Source of the DNA: Caprimulgus europaeus
Taxonomy: Eukaryota > Chordata > Aves > Caprimulgiformes > Caprimulgidae
Direction of reading: 5' to 3'
DNA length: 64,000 nt
Assembly (NCBI GenBank): GCA_907165065.1
Contig: OU015528.1
Location: 71,591,474-71,655,473 of the forward strand
Both the position numbers and the translations under genes were made by a program. Below the pieces are notes generated by a model that did not search any database, was not told the origin of the DNA, and saw only the letters and a list, made by a program, of their open reading frames with translations. Numbering within the stretch: position 1 is the first letter of the stretch; the number at the start of each line of letters is the position of its first letter. Shown one piece after another: positions 35,801-47,785 of this stretch.

Positions 35801-38800
35801 ATAGAAGGAATGTCACAATTCATGTATATGTAGTGCTATTAGGAAGCCTGCTTTTCACTCTTAAGTTACAATGACACTTCAAGCTGTGATCTGTTACCAA
35901 GGCACAGAAAACACAGATAGATAGCTCCCAAAAGCAGGGGAATCATATACACAGTTTATCCATCAATAATAAGAAAACTTCACATCGCAGTCACTGACAC
36001 TTGATTATTACCTTTGTTAGAAACATGGGTATTAGTTTTTCTAAAGACTTAATGCAAGAGTTGGTACATCTTCACACTTTAAATATTTATTGTTGCTTGT
36101 GCTTTGTATGCTTTAGTCTTGACATCTAAGTTCAAATATCTAAAATTTTAATATTTAGTTGCTTCAAAAGGAATTAACTCTTTGCATCCCCTCTTCAGTA
36201 CTCGAAGAGCATTGGAGGACAAGCAAGCAGAGAAATGCTTGGAGGTCCTAGCTTTGCTTCATCTTCTCCTCCCAAGCTTTCCAAGTATTCACAATTATTT
36301 TTTCCTCTAGCAAAAGTTCAAATCACACTTTCAGCCTAGTATCACGGGGCTGGCTCAAAGACAGTTTATTTCTAACAAAGCTTTCCTTTCACCTTGTTGT
36401 GAATTAGCATTTCATTTCAGTTCAGAGACAACGCTATTCCTCTTCCCATCCTGCGTGTGTGTCATTTCTCTGCTGTACCTGAGACTGAGAAGTGTGAGTC
36501 TAACATTGTGCTGGGATAGGAATAAAACCTTTCCTGGCATCTCTTTGCCACAGTAGAAGCAGTGTCCAAAAAAATGAAAAAAAGTTTTGAAATTCTGTCT
36601 GTGCTTATGCTAATAGAAAAAATTATTTCATTGTGGTAAAAGTACTTAAACAGGTCACTACCCATAATCTGATGAGTCCAGTCAATATTTATCAACAAAG
36701 GAACAAAGAAAATCCCATAGCCACCTATTACAGGGTTTCTGATCCATACCTCAGAATGCAGATCATTTTCAGGCAGGTGTAAGTAGCGGATATGTGGACA
36801 GGTTCCTGAAAAGCACAGCTTAATTCTATCTAAAAATCTCCTCAATTGTGAATGGATATTTCAAGCTTTAATACAGTTTTATTTAGGTGAACTTTAATCA
36901 GAAAATTAACAGCAGGATTTGAACTTCCCCAGTAGTCAGGTAGGTCACATCTAAACTATTGATTTGGTATCTGTCCCAGTGCAAAATAAAATAGCATCTT
37001 CTCTGAGGACAACAGAGTGCATTAGACATAAGTGTGAGGAACATCTTGTTTATTTGCATCATAATGGGAGATAATATTAATTATAATTAAGTTTTGAAAT
37101 AAGAATATGCTAAGAAATCTGTATGCAGTGCATTTCCTCTGTGAATTCTGTAGGGTGATGAATAATTACTCCCATAATTTTTATTCCCCTCTTGAGATTT
37201 TGAATTCTTTTCTCTGAAACCAGAGAAAGGTTTGAGAAAAAGCACAGATCATTTTTCATTGCATTTTCCAGTGGCATTATGATATTCACAGGCTTTTCCT
37301 CTCTGACTTGGTATGTGTTCCTCATTTTTTAACTGCCAATGTTAAACTAAAGGAATAATTTAAAAAGGAAAATTAGTGTAACCCCAAAATAAATATCAAA
37401 TGATGCTACAATGGGACTCTAACTAAAGTATCACAAAATAGACATAATAGTCTTTATTGTTAATTTACTGTGGAGGCTAACATACCGTAAATACAATGAA
37501 ACAGCTAGAAGTCAAAAAGAAACATGAAAGAAAGATGTCTCTTGAGGTTCATGGAGTTATCTTTTCTAGATATTGCCAATGCATATGTATTGACCTAAAC
37601 AAGTTGTCTGTGTAAAAACATGGCAATACTGGCAGAACAGAAGTCTTACCTCCTCAACTAATTCCAGCCTTTAGAATGCAGGAGAGGATATATCTGGTGC
37701 CTCTTACGATCTGAATTAATGTGCATTAAGCTTATGCTGATTGACATCCTGAACTGTAGCATAACCAGCCAAATGTCATGCAATGGAGCTTTATCTGACT
37801 GTGGAATACTGAAGTATTCTTAAGTTAAACTTCATGGAAAACCTTACATGTAAACAAGATAACTTAAAAAGATCAAAATCCATGTGTTTGAATCACTACT
37901 CTTAAAATATTAAATGCAATTTTAACAGAAACATTTTGTCTTCTTCTTGGATGTTGAAGCCGGTGCCATAAAGATGAAAGGAAGGAAATACTACAGGTTC
38001 TACATCCTAACATAACCCAAAGAAGGATGTGAGTCCAAAAGGTTTGACAAAGACTCTAGATATAGAAGGTCTGAGTTATATTGTATAAATCACTTGCTAA
38101 TGAGCACTTGAGGTGGGAGAACACAGCAAAAGGGAACCCCCTGCCAATGTGTTTCAATGTGAATTAAGAACATGCAGAAAAAACTCAGACTTTGGTCTAT
38201 CAGTATCAGAAATATCAATATTCATTGTTTTGAATGCCTTCATTTGATGTTGTATGTAGGTCACAAAGGCAGATATTAATGGCCAAGTAAATCACTGAGA
38301 TTAACATTGCCTTGTGGTCTTCAGAGGTACCTGGACCACAGTAACGCGGACTTACATGGTAGTCAAGCCAAACATATCTGTACCCAGTATCTCTAGGTAT
38401 TATTTACACAAGCATCCACAGCTGTGAAATCTCATTAGAGCACATACTCTTTCAAGCCTGGATGTGATTCATGCCTAGCTATCCTTTGATGGAGCAATCA
38501 TTTAACTGAGTCCCACTAATTTCTGAAGGAAATAATTTTATCTTTAAATAAATTATTCTAACAATGCTGCAGTTCAGTATTAGAAGTACTGTAGTCAGAA
38601 AAAAATGCATTTGGGTGAGCTCTTCATTATTTTTGTAAAATTTGGATAAAAAAGAATATTTGAAATGGACTGTCATGTTTTTCCAGCTGCTGTCTGTAAA
38701 GAAATAGCATCATAATCTTATCCCAGCTAGTATAAGAGTATGAGTGACGAGTTTTTCATTCCTTTACCCATCAAAAAGAAGAGATTCAATTTCACTTGAA

Positions 38801-38837
38801 GAACTTCTTCACCCTGCTGTCAGCTGTTGAGCTACTG
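32863..38837. other. Unassigned AT-rich non-coding stretch
   Basis: Almost 6 kb with no gene or recent mobile element recognised. A low-complexity T/G-rich segment with a G run and (ATT)n lies at 33717-33801. A 127-codon minus-strand frame at 36462-36845 has no recognisable domain and is within chance expectation. Confidence 0.6.
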
Positions 38838-38882
38838 CTTTTTTTTCTTTTCTTTTTTTCTTTTTTTTTTTCCCCCTACCCC
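38838..38882. repeat. Polypyrimidine low-complexity tract
   Basis: A 45-base run made almost wholly of T and C, ending CCCCCTACCCC. Such tracts are common in non-coding vertebrate DNA. Confidence 0.8.
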
Positions 38883-39614
38883 TTCTAAAGTTGTTTTTGC
38901 TAGCTTGATGAGCCTTCATTGTGTTATGGAGGTGAGGCGAAGGTCTCTCCATTTCAGAAAAGTGACTTCTCAACACTGCCAGTCTGAAATCCACCCAGAA
39001 AATACACAAAAGAGTAACCTTAGCATTTATTGTGACAGTTTTGAAAGTCTTAAAGTTGCAGCTTGATAACTTATTTTTATTTTGACAACTGAAAAAATAA
39101 AAATGAGAGTGAAGTAATGTATTAAAACTTCAACAAGTCTACTAGATCAGTTCCTCTTGATTAAAAGATGTCATCTGGATGACAGAAATAATTTTTAGTG
39201 ATAAGAATAATAGTCTAGGTAAGGTATTTAAACTTTTTATCATGCTTCTGTAGAAAAGAGCAACATGAAATCTTAGGATAAATATGCTAAAAACCCCACC
39301 ATGTTTCAGTTTTCAAAAGGCCTAATGCATTGCTTTCTATTTATTGTAATTGATAAGTTAATACTAAAATGTGCTATTAATAATTAACTAAACTATTAAA
39401 TTAATATCTAGTTAAAATAATTAATTAAAGTTTGTGCTATTTCTTATTTAAAACATTAAAAAAATGCATAAATAGTATTTAGTTTTGCTCATATCCATTC
39501 TATACTGATGAGTGCCATCCCATTTCTTTATATTTTTATCTCCAGCAGGAAAATTCTTTTGGGACAAGGGCAAACAGACATAAAATAAAAGAGCTCTAAT
39601 TTTAAACTAAGGCT
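38883..39614. other. Unassigned, very AT-rich stretch
   Basis: No gene recognised. The part 39340-39440 is dense in TAAT/ATTA motifs (for example ATTAATAATTAACT and TAATTAATTAAAG). Confidence 0.55.
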
Positions 39615-39853
39615 CCCCTGTCTTGGCAAGACACCACCTGCTGACGGGAAGCAGAGAATAAATATTTTGTAATTCTCTTGCTTCCATGCACACGGCTTTG
39701 TCTTGTGTTTCTATTAAACTACCTTTATCTTGACCCATGAGTCCAATTTTTTTTTTCCATTTTATTTTCTCCCCTCCCCATCCTGCTGAGGAGGGAGGTG
39801 ATAGAGCAGCTTTTGGTGGGCACCTGGTGTTCCGGCAAGGTTATCCCACCACA
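39615..39853 (+). mobile_element. Truncated ERVL-type LTR, 3' half
   Basis: The plus strand shows the R-U5 half of the bird ERVL-type LTR: GAGAATAAATATTTTGTAAT, TGCACACGGCTTTGTC, CTATTAAACTACCTTTATCT (with ATTAAA at 39713-39718), TTGACCCATGAGT, a T-rich tract, CCCCTCCCCATCCTGCTGAG, and an ending GGTTATCCCACCACA at 39853. The U3 half with its TGTCCTGG start is absent, so this is a truncated copy, and no left target duplicate can be found. Its orientation is opposite to the two complete LTRs at 47 and 52 kb. Confidence 0.8.
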
Positions 39854-42800
39854 GCTGCTGACCCTTATCTGTGTTTTTTGTATCCCAGATTCTCATTTCA
39901 GTGTGAATTTGGCACAGGCATAAGTTTAAGATTGCAGCTAAGAGGTTAATAATTACCTCAAGAGAGTGGAAATTTTGGGTATCTTTGAATCATGTTTAGA
40001 GGGTTGGGATTAGGGAGCAGACTGGCAGACAGTGTGTCCTCTGACCCTACTCCACATCATTGTTGTCACCTGTGGTCTATTTGTGGGTTACTATCCTCAC
40101 ATCTTAAGGGCAAATTAAGCTATTTGTCTCTGCAGGGCCTTTCACCTTTCTGGCAGGACACATCAAGGTTCTTGCAGAAAAATAGAAAGGGTGTTACTTC
40201 TACTCATAAATTTTAGATATTGGAAGCTGCAGAGGTTTTTTGAAATATATCACCTTTGAATCAGTCTAGCAGAATGAGTTTCACCAATTCACAGAAATAT
40301 GTCGGCATTCAAAATGAATAGACAGGAATATACCACCCTCTTGCTACAGGTACAACAGGTCTGTTAGAGCCCACACTGAAAATAAAACATCCTGAGCACG
40401 TGCTAAGAGGTAATATGGACCTGTTTGGTTTTTTGTTTCCCCCCACCCAGATGCTTTAAAATTGCTTACTTTTGAATCCTTAATAGAGTCCATTAGACTT
40501 TAAAACCCCTTTTATCCCTCTCATCTTTTTCTCTCTCATTACTATTTAACACTTCATCCATCATCATTTTTCAGTCACAAGCTGGAAACACGAAGTCACG
40601 ACATATATGTTTCTTAACAGTAGTGTTGATGCCACCCCAAATGTTTCCACACTCTCCTGTTCTTTCAGCTTAACATGTTTAAAAAACTGATTACCATTTT
40701 TGATTTTATATCACTGGAATTCATCTTTGTTTAGTTGTCTTCACAGTTTTCCCTAGTATGACACTGCAAATGTGTTTACGATTCAGGCAAGGGTCTTAAG
40801 ATTATTAAATTTAAAAAATTATTTAGCTTGCAGCTCAGCCCTATCCTCAGCTGTAAAATACCATACAACTAGATAGGCTTTGGTGTTAGCTGGAAGTGCT
40901 GCTAAACTGGCAACTGCTGAATGCTAACAGTCACAGAAATCACAATATTAATTGCAGGACTTGCATTATGTGTGTTGATATGGCTGATTTTTCTCTCAAT
41001 TTCATCAACTGAATTTCTCTAGTCATAACAGCGTTTATTAGGTAGAAATTCTCTGGGTGTGTAAGAGATTAGACCTTGTCCTTATACATAGAAGAGACCT
41101 CAAGATTTGGATGGTTTTGCTTTTTCTTCTTTTTTTTTAATTATGTTTTAAAAAAAGCTCAATCTACCACATCTGTGAGTTTACTGATTCATCTAACATC
41201 TATATGCCTAACTGAATTACATGATTTCATATCTAACCACTAAACTATGATTCACTATACCTGAAATTATAGTATAAAACTTGTATTAAGTATGATACCA
41301 CTTCTAATGTATTAATAAGAAATAAATACTACAAATCTTTAAGAAAATATATATTATGACACTAATTGAATCAGAATGCTTCTTAATTTTTTTTTTGCTT
41401 TCTGTGTTTATAGTCACTAATTCATGGAAACACTAAAAAAAATTTTTACCTTGAAAAGACTAAGTTTAGTTTCAGAAATAATTTTTCCATTAAAGATGAA
41501 AGATTATTTCCCTTCCTCGTTATCTTAGTCAAGGCTTTATGGTTATTTCCCACTGATACTGAAGAAATCAAAGGACAGCACACTACTAACCTCGCTCCAA
41601 CAACACGGTCAACTGTAATTTCAGCACGGCAGGTCTGGATTTGGCCTGAGTAAAGTAACCCCCTAATTGAGATCTCTAAATCAAACACCAGTTTCCTCAG
41701 TGGTAAACAGAGAAACCTGGACATGTTGACTATGGGTGTAATGTGGGATTTCTATGTCAAGTAATTTTGGCCCATGTAAATTCTTAATGTTAGCTAGGAT
41801 TAATTTGGCTTGGGTTTTAGAGGTTTTTTTGTTGGGGTTTTTTGTTGTTGGTGGTGGTGGTGGTGGTGGTTCTTTGCTGTTATTGCCATCAGTAGGAATA
41901 AATACCTAACCGTTCTCAGTAGAATTGGCAGTGGTAAGTGTAATAAGAGAACCATCTCTGGGCCTAGTGTTGTGTTTTATGGAACAAAGTTACATCAGCA
42001 ATGACCTTAAATCAATTTATAGCCGATCTACTATTAATTTCAATAACTTGGTCCATTATAGCATGTTTGTTTAACACTTTCTTTTTGCCAGTAATTGCAT
42101 TATTTAATATTTCATGTAATTGTCTAAGAGAAATAGAGCAGAAAGCCACATGAGGCAAGGTTTTTCTTCTTCTCTTTTTTCTTTCCTGCCTTGCTTTTTA
42201 TTTTGATTCCTTGTTCCATGTCAAACTAATTTACAAGCAGACTCTGAGTCATGTCTGGCCTGCTGATTTATTATTGAGCAGTGCTGAAATGAGACTCTCT
42301 ATTTTGCATTTTCATCTTTGTGAATGACAAGCAACTGCCAATTTTATATTACAATATCTGATTTTCTGCAAGTCTGTGAGTCACAATTATTTTAAAGTTC
42401 CTACTATAAGTTACATACCTCGACATTGCCACCTCTTCTTCTCAAATATAGTAAACTATAATCTTAAATAATTTTCTTAATAACAATAGCTATGAGATCA
42501 GAAGTAAAAGGAAATAGTTATAATCATTAAAGATCCTATTATGAAAAATCAGATTTTAGTAGTAGTCTCTTGGTTAAGATATAGCTTAAGGAATTTAAAT
42601 ACATCTGTGTAAAAAATGTCATGTAAAACAGAGTTTAATAAAGGGATCTTTACTTCCTATTTCACACTGCTTTGAATTTTCTGTTAAATTGTGTTGTTGC
42701 ATTTAAAGGTTTAGATGAAGTGTGCTATTTTTATTTTGTGTAAATTTATGTTTATGCTTTTCATATGTGCACATGTACACACACAGGCAATTTTAATTTA

Positions 42801-43079
42801 AGCTAATATTCTATGAACATTGAAACACAGCAACATGCAGTTGAAAATAATTCATGTAATGCAGTAATGAATGACAGTCTTTTTCCTAGCCTCAGGAACA
42901 GAGGCTGAGATTTTTATGTTCAGATCAGTAAAACACCTCAAACAGAAAAATGTCATGTAAGAAAGGGCTACGATGTAGAAGAGTTTTTTGCATTGGCTAT
43001 GGTTCCAATGTGGGTGTGGATCCATTCTCAGGAAGCATTATATGTAGGAGAAGATGTAACATACTTTTCCTCCTCAAAC
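39854..43079. other. Unassigned non-coding stretch
   Basis: No gene recognised. Contains the TGG microsatellite at 41843-41870. The segment 42000-42420 is non-repetitive and could be conserved non-coding sequence, but only alignment could show it. Confidence 0.55.
41843..41870. repeat. (TTG)n/(TGG)n microsatellite
   Basis: Two to three TTG units followed by about seven TGG units; preceded by a T/G-rich run. Confidence 0.9.
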
Positions 43080-43180
43080 TAATTTAGCAAAGCACTTAAG
43101 TACTTACTCAACCTTAAACATCTAACTGAAATCAAAATATCTACACTGTGAGTTTAAACATGGATTTGAGATCGGATAAG
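43080..43180. repeat. Ancient palindromic amniote repeat
   Basis: 'gcaaagcacttaagtactta', 'ctcaaccttaaacatctaac', then a diverged mirror arm 'gagtttaaacatggatttga' and 'gatcgg'. This follows the pattern 'aaagcacttaagcacatgct…ttaagcat…agtgctttgctggatcgg' known from many amniote genomes. It is the same broad family as 24240-24320, and heavily decayed. Name uncertain. Confidence 0.45.
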
Positions 43181-43569
43181 TTAGCTAAACTCTCTGCCTT
43201 TTTCTTTTCCATTCACAAGTTTTTGAGAACATGATATATTCACACAGAAGAGGCAGGTTCAGGATACCATCTCTGGACTGCTTGATGTACTGTTTTGGCC
43301 AACAAGTCCAGTTTCTTTAGACTACATAATAAAGATATGTAATTCACAAAAAGCCACCAAGCAAGCTCAAGTCTCTTGACTTACTAGTGCTTTAAACTCT
43401 GTTTCAGTTTTATCCATGTTTTTGTGTTAATAATAAAACAAGAAATACTATTAATCACAAAAAAAATTTAATCCTCTAATTCAGCATATTTTATTTTAAT
43501 AATCACTACAGATATTTTAAATTCCACTGCCACAAACTTAGATTATATATACAAGTGGACAAAAAATAA

Positions 43570-43735
43570 AACTGGTTTCCCAGGAAAGTGTGAGATCTCC
43601 ATGCTTGGGGACATTCAAAACTCACTGGACAAAGACTCTGAGCATTCCCTCCATCTACCTTTGAAGCTGTGCTTTTAGCAAGCACTTGGACTAGATAATC
43701 TTCAGATATTTTTCCCAATCTAAATTACTCTAGAA
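43570..43735 (+). mobile_element. Decayed CR1 LINE 3' end
   Basis: Plus-strand CR1 3' fragment of about 165 bp. It shows 'ctggtttcccaggaaagtgt' (from 'ctggaacaggttgcccagag'), 'ggggacattcaaaactcact', 'ggacaaagactctgagca', 'cttggactagataatcttca' and 'ttcccaatctaaattactct'. Divergence is higher than in the 13.8 and 20.3 kb copies, so it is an older insertion. Confidence 0.8.
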
Positions 43736-46700
43736 CTTTACTAACCTCTCTCAATGTTAACTCTATGTCTTGACCTCTATGCTCGCTGTTTCTTCCTCCC
43801 CAATAAAGAGAAACACCCCACAGTTTGTATAACATACATAGTTGCCTCTTCTGACAGTCCATGGACCCAGGTTGCTATTGATCCCATCACTTTATTGGAT
43901 CTTTCACTTGTTCCACAAACCTTGCCAGGGAAGAGAGGATATTCCAGGTGAGAAAGGGACATCCTTTCATCTAAACTTGTTGCTTTAATGCTTACTGCAT
44001 ATTGATGTCCTGTAATCTGATATGCCACCTCCCCCCACACCAGCTGGGATCATCGTCATCTTTATGATTTTCTTATCTTTTTTAACCCCTCAGGAAAAAA
44101 AAAAAATAAACAAAGATTTTGATATTTCCTCTCTGTTTTCTATTCCTTTGTCTCTTAGTTTTATAGAGGTCTCGGGGGCTCCTTCATGATGATGTTACTT
44201 TCACTACATTACTCACATTACCATAGTACCTTTGAAGTAGAGCTAGTAGATAATTTTCTTTTAGGTAGTTTTGTTAGGAATAAGGCCAAATTCAGATTAC
44301 TAGACTGAATATAATTTAATATTCTACTCAACACAAGTGTGAATATTTGTAAATTACTGTTAAAACTAGACAGTAAATCATATTTTTTCATATTAAAGTA
44401 TACATTTTACTACTATTTTAGCAGTGGATTACCAAAGAAAAAGATGCACATGATTTAAGATATCCTGCTAGTGCATGTTCTTTTCCCAGTGGGTCTTAAA
44501 GATTTGCATATATGCAGAAGAAAGAGACTAACTCCCAGATCTTTTTAACTAACAGAAATATCCTCCCATTACTATCCCTCAAGCTGTATGGATTACTGTG
44601 TTGTTGAATGAGCAGTTTGAATATCCTCAGTCTTTGTTTTACTGATTACTGGTTTTAAATTTGAATTAAATTAAAATGAAAAATTAAATTCAACTGCTAT
44701 TTTCAGTAAAGCTGCTTCTGCTTAACTCTGTTCAACACTATTATTAAAACAATATTAAATGTTTATCACTGACATTTGTCATGTAGACAAAAGAATGTAT
44801 GTCTGTGATGCTTTACCTCGACCACACACTAGAGTTTACAAATAAATACAAAAAACCAGAGTCACCACAAAGGATAACTAAACTCAAATATGCACTAGAT
44901 GTGGGGAAGAGTATGAGTAATTGTGTGAAAAATGGTGATTCTTTTTTTCTGAGAAAAAAGGTAAGAACAAGAACAATGGAAGAAGGGACAAACAGATTTA
45001 TTCTGTCAAGGTGGTGAGCCTCTAAAATAATTAAGATTGGAAAAAAAATAATTTGAAGGTTATAATTTATATATAGATTACCAAATAATAATAACTGTGA
45101 GAAAGGAAAAAGGAAAAACAAGATTATAGAGAATTGGGAGGAGGAAGGCAGGGTAGTTGTGCTTGTCAGCTTCAGAGGGGAATGAAGAACATATTTTGAA
45201 CCACTCCAGATGTCTGTGTCTTTTTTTTAATATGAGACTGAATGACTGGAAGGAATTCACTTATATAATTCTACATTCAAGAGATAAAAAGGAGAGTTTA
45301 AACACATATATAGTAGATTAAAGGATTGAATAGAAAATACAGAAATAATGGAAACGCCTACTGTGACATACATATGACAGAATTTTTTACATATTAAACA
45401 TTAGGAATTTCCCAAAATATTATGCACAAGACATGTCTATTTCTTATCTATGGACTTGAGTGTAAAGGCTCCCAATAATAGGCTATAGCTATGGTTCTTA
45501 AGGTGCCTGCCTTTCAGAATTATGCTCCTTAACACAGAATTCAGTAACATTATTTTGAATTTATACTACAGTAAGAAACAAGTGTTTTGGATTGATTTAA
45601 TAATTATATTGATAATTATGCTGTGGTTCTATCAACTAAATGAAATATTTTTAAAGATATGATTGCTGTTTTGGTTCTTATTTATGTGTTTTTCAGGTGG
45701 TTATCTTGTATTTTTTATTGTTGTAGGAAGAGAAAAATCCCCAAATTTAGGAAAGAACAGACTAGGTTTTTCACAGTCTTCACTTTTACTGGCAGAAGTA
45801 AAAAGAAGCCAAAAGAATAATTGGTGCTTAGTTCGCTTATAGGTGTATTACCTGATTTGATGCAATTGTGCACAGTTTATAAATATAACAAACAATAAAA
45901 AGAACCAGTAAAAACAGCTGCTCATGGTTATTTCAAGCAACTCTTCTGATAAGGGTCAGCAGGACAGATCGACAGGTGGTTCAAAATGCACCTGCCACTT
46001 GAGTTTTTTATAGATCATTAATACATTTGGATACTGCACTGGCAACTTTATCAATATAAATTTTCTCTGTAAACATGTAGTTTTAAAACTAATTAGGTTT
46101 TTATGAAAGAAGCAGTCATTTTCTACAGGAAGTCAGTAACCGTAAATCACTGGAGCTGCATATTAAGCATCAGTTCTTCCCACTTGCTCAGTCACCATAT
46201 GGCACCACACACTGTGCTGAAAGTTAATCACTTTATTGTTGGCTGGGTTTTTAATCAGATACATCTCATACTGTTTTGTTAAACATTGCCTTGCAAATAA
46301 ACCAGCCTTACAATATATTTTTGCCTTGGAAGAAAACATAAATAAGACCTAGTGAAACACAGGAAGGTCTGGTCAAACTTGAACCCCAAAATTTAATAAG
46401 ATGATCAGGCATGAAAGAAACTAAATAATTATTTGGAGTACCACTAAGATGCATCAAGAGGAATGGGGTTGGAAGCTGGGGATTCCCCTGTACAAGGTGT
46501 CTGTTCTCTAGCGGTAGTTTGCTGGCTGCATTAGGCTTGACAGCTGTTGTGGTCAGTGGCTATCAGACTGTAACCTGGACTACAGCTAGCAGCTAATGGG
46601 CCACTGTAGTCTATCCACAAGGGAAGTGTGCACAAGCAGTGGTTTTATAGAATGGTCAGTCCTGCAGTTCTCCTGCTTTGTCCCCACAAATAACAACTCC

Positions 46701-47411
46701 TGTGGAACCTTTCCCCTGGGCATTCCTCATGTAGAGGTCATTGCTTTTGATTTTACGTTGTGCCCACCCCGGCAGAAACACTCTGGCTACTCTGGCTCTG
46801 CGAGGGGAAAGAAACAAAAAATTTGACTAGATTCATAGGGATGAAAAAGGGAAAAAAGACAAAAGAATATTGCACAGTAAGGGCAAAACCCCCACCTTAC
46901 TTAAAATAAGGTTTCTTAATTTGTGACAATGTTTCCTAGGAGAAGTAGCTGAAGATTCATTCCTGTAGAATAAGACTGAAACAAACACAAATACACAATA
47001 GGAACAGTCCGAGTTGAAAAAAAGAGAAATTGCACGTTCTTTGTATTCCTGATTTACATTAAATTACATACAATTAACAGAAGGTTATGGTTATATAGTC
47101 AAATGCTGACATTAACATTACCTGTGCAACCTTCTCTATATCCCTTTGCATACGAATTGTGACACTTAACCTCTTTGGGACTGTTATAAGCCCCAGAAAA
47201 CTTATTTTCCCTCATTTTCTGCACTCAGACTGTTCCTTGGAGGTGAGATGGCAGGGCAGTGGTGGAGAGGAACAGTTCCTGGCTGTCTGAGGAATTTCTG
47301 AGTCTCCTGGAATGGAACATGTTCGGTGTAGACATGGTGTTCTGCAAAACTGCACAAGAAAAGGTCTTCAGATACTCACATGTAAATACTAAAATATTTC
47401 TGAGGGAAGGA
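43736..47411. other. Unassigned non-coding stretch
   Basis: No gene or recent repeat recognised. The part 46480-46810 is relatively GC-rich and has an imperfect inverted repeat (GACTACAG at 46578-46585, CTGTAGTC at 46604-46611). Confidence 0.55.
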
Positions 47412-47785
47412 TGACATGGTTTAACCAGGAAGGTTCTCTGTCTGCCCCACCCTCCGGTGGTGTGGGGAGGAGAAAATATAAACTAACAGGGCTCACGGGC
47501 TGAGACATGAGTAGTTTGCTGGAATAGTAAGGGAGAAACAACACCAAACAATAACAACAGCACTAACGAAAGAATATACAACATAGCAAAACAGCTCACC
47601 ACCCGACCGGCTTGGGAACTACGGTACCCAGCAGCCCCCTCTTCCCGGAACTTCCCTGTTTAAATACTGAGCATGACTTCTCGAGGTATGGAATACCTGC
47701 CCTGGCCCCCCAGACCAGACGCCCCAGCCACCCACCTCCCAGTTCCCTGTGAACAATTAACTCTATCCTAACCAAACCCAGGACA
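47412..47785 (-). mobile_element. Solo ERVL-type LTR with perfect 5-bp duplication
   Basis: A complete 374-bp LTR on the minus strand. Read on the minus strand it starts TGTCCTGGGTTTGGTTAGGA, followed by TAGAGTTAATTG, has GGTATTCCATACCTCGAGAA and GTCATGCTCAGTATTTAAAC (TATA-like), and ends CCTGGTTAAACCATGTCA. On the plus strand the borders are TGACATGG… (47412) and …CAGGACA (47785). AAGGA flanks both sides exactly (47407-47411 and 47786-47790), the 5-bp target duplication typical of ERVL elements. No internal region is present, so recombination between two LTRs or an equivalent loss has left a solo copy. Its GC content is well above the flanks. Confidence 0.95.
47658..47668 (-). promoter_or_regulatory. 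LTR TATA-like element
   Basis: Minus-strand AGTATTTAAAC directly after GTCATGCTC, in the position of the core promoter in this LTR family. Confidence 0.4.

Noticed and set aside
36340..36460. 'caaagacagttta' resembling the polyadenylation region of a minus-strand ERVL LTR
   Set aside because: The sequence on both sides does not follow the LTR, so a 13-base match alone is not enough.
36462..36845. 127-codon minus-strand open frame
   Set aside because: No domain is recognised, and a frame of this length is expected about once by chance in AT-rich DNA of this size.
41899..41939. Exon-like segment between CCATCAG and GGCAGTG|GTAAGTG
   Set aside because: The splice matches are good, but it lies next to a TGG microsatellite, is only 41 bases long, and has one open frame, which is easily chance.
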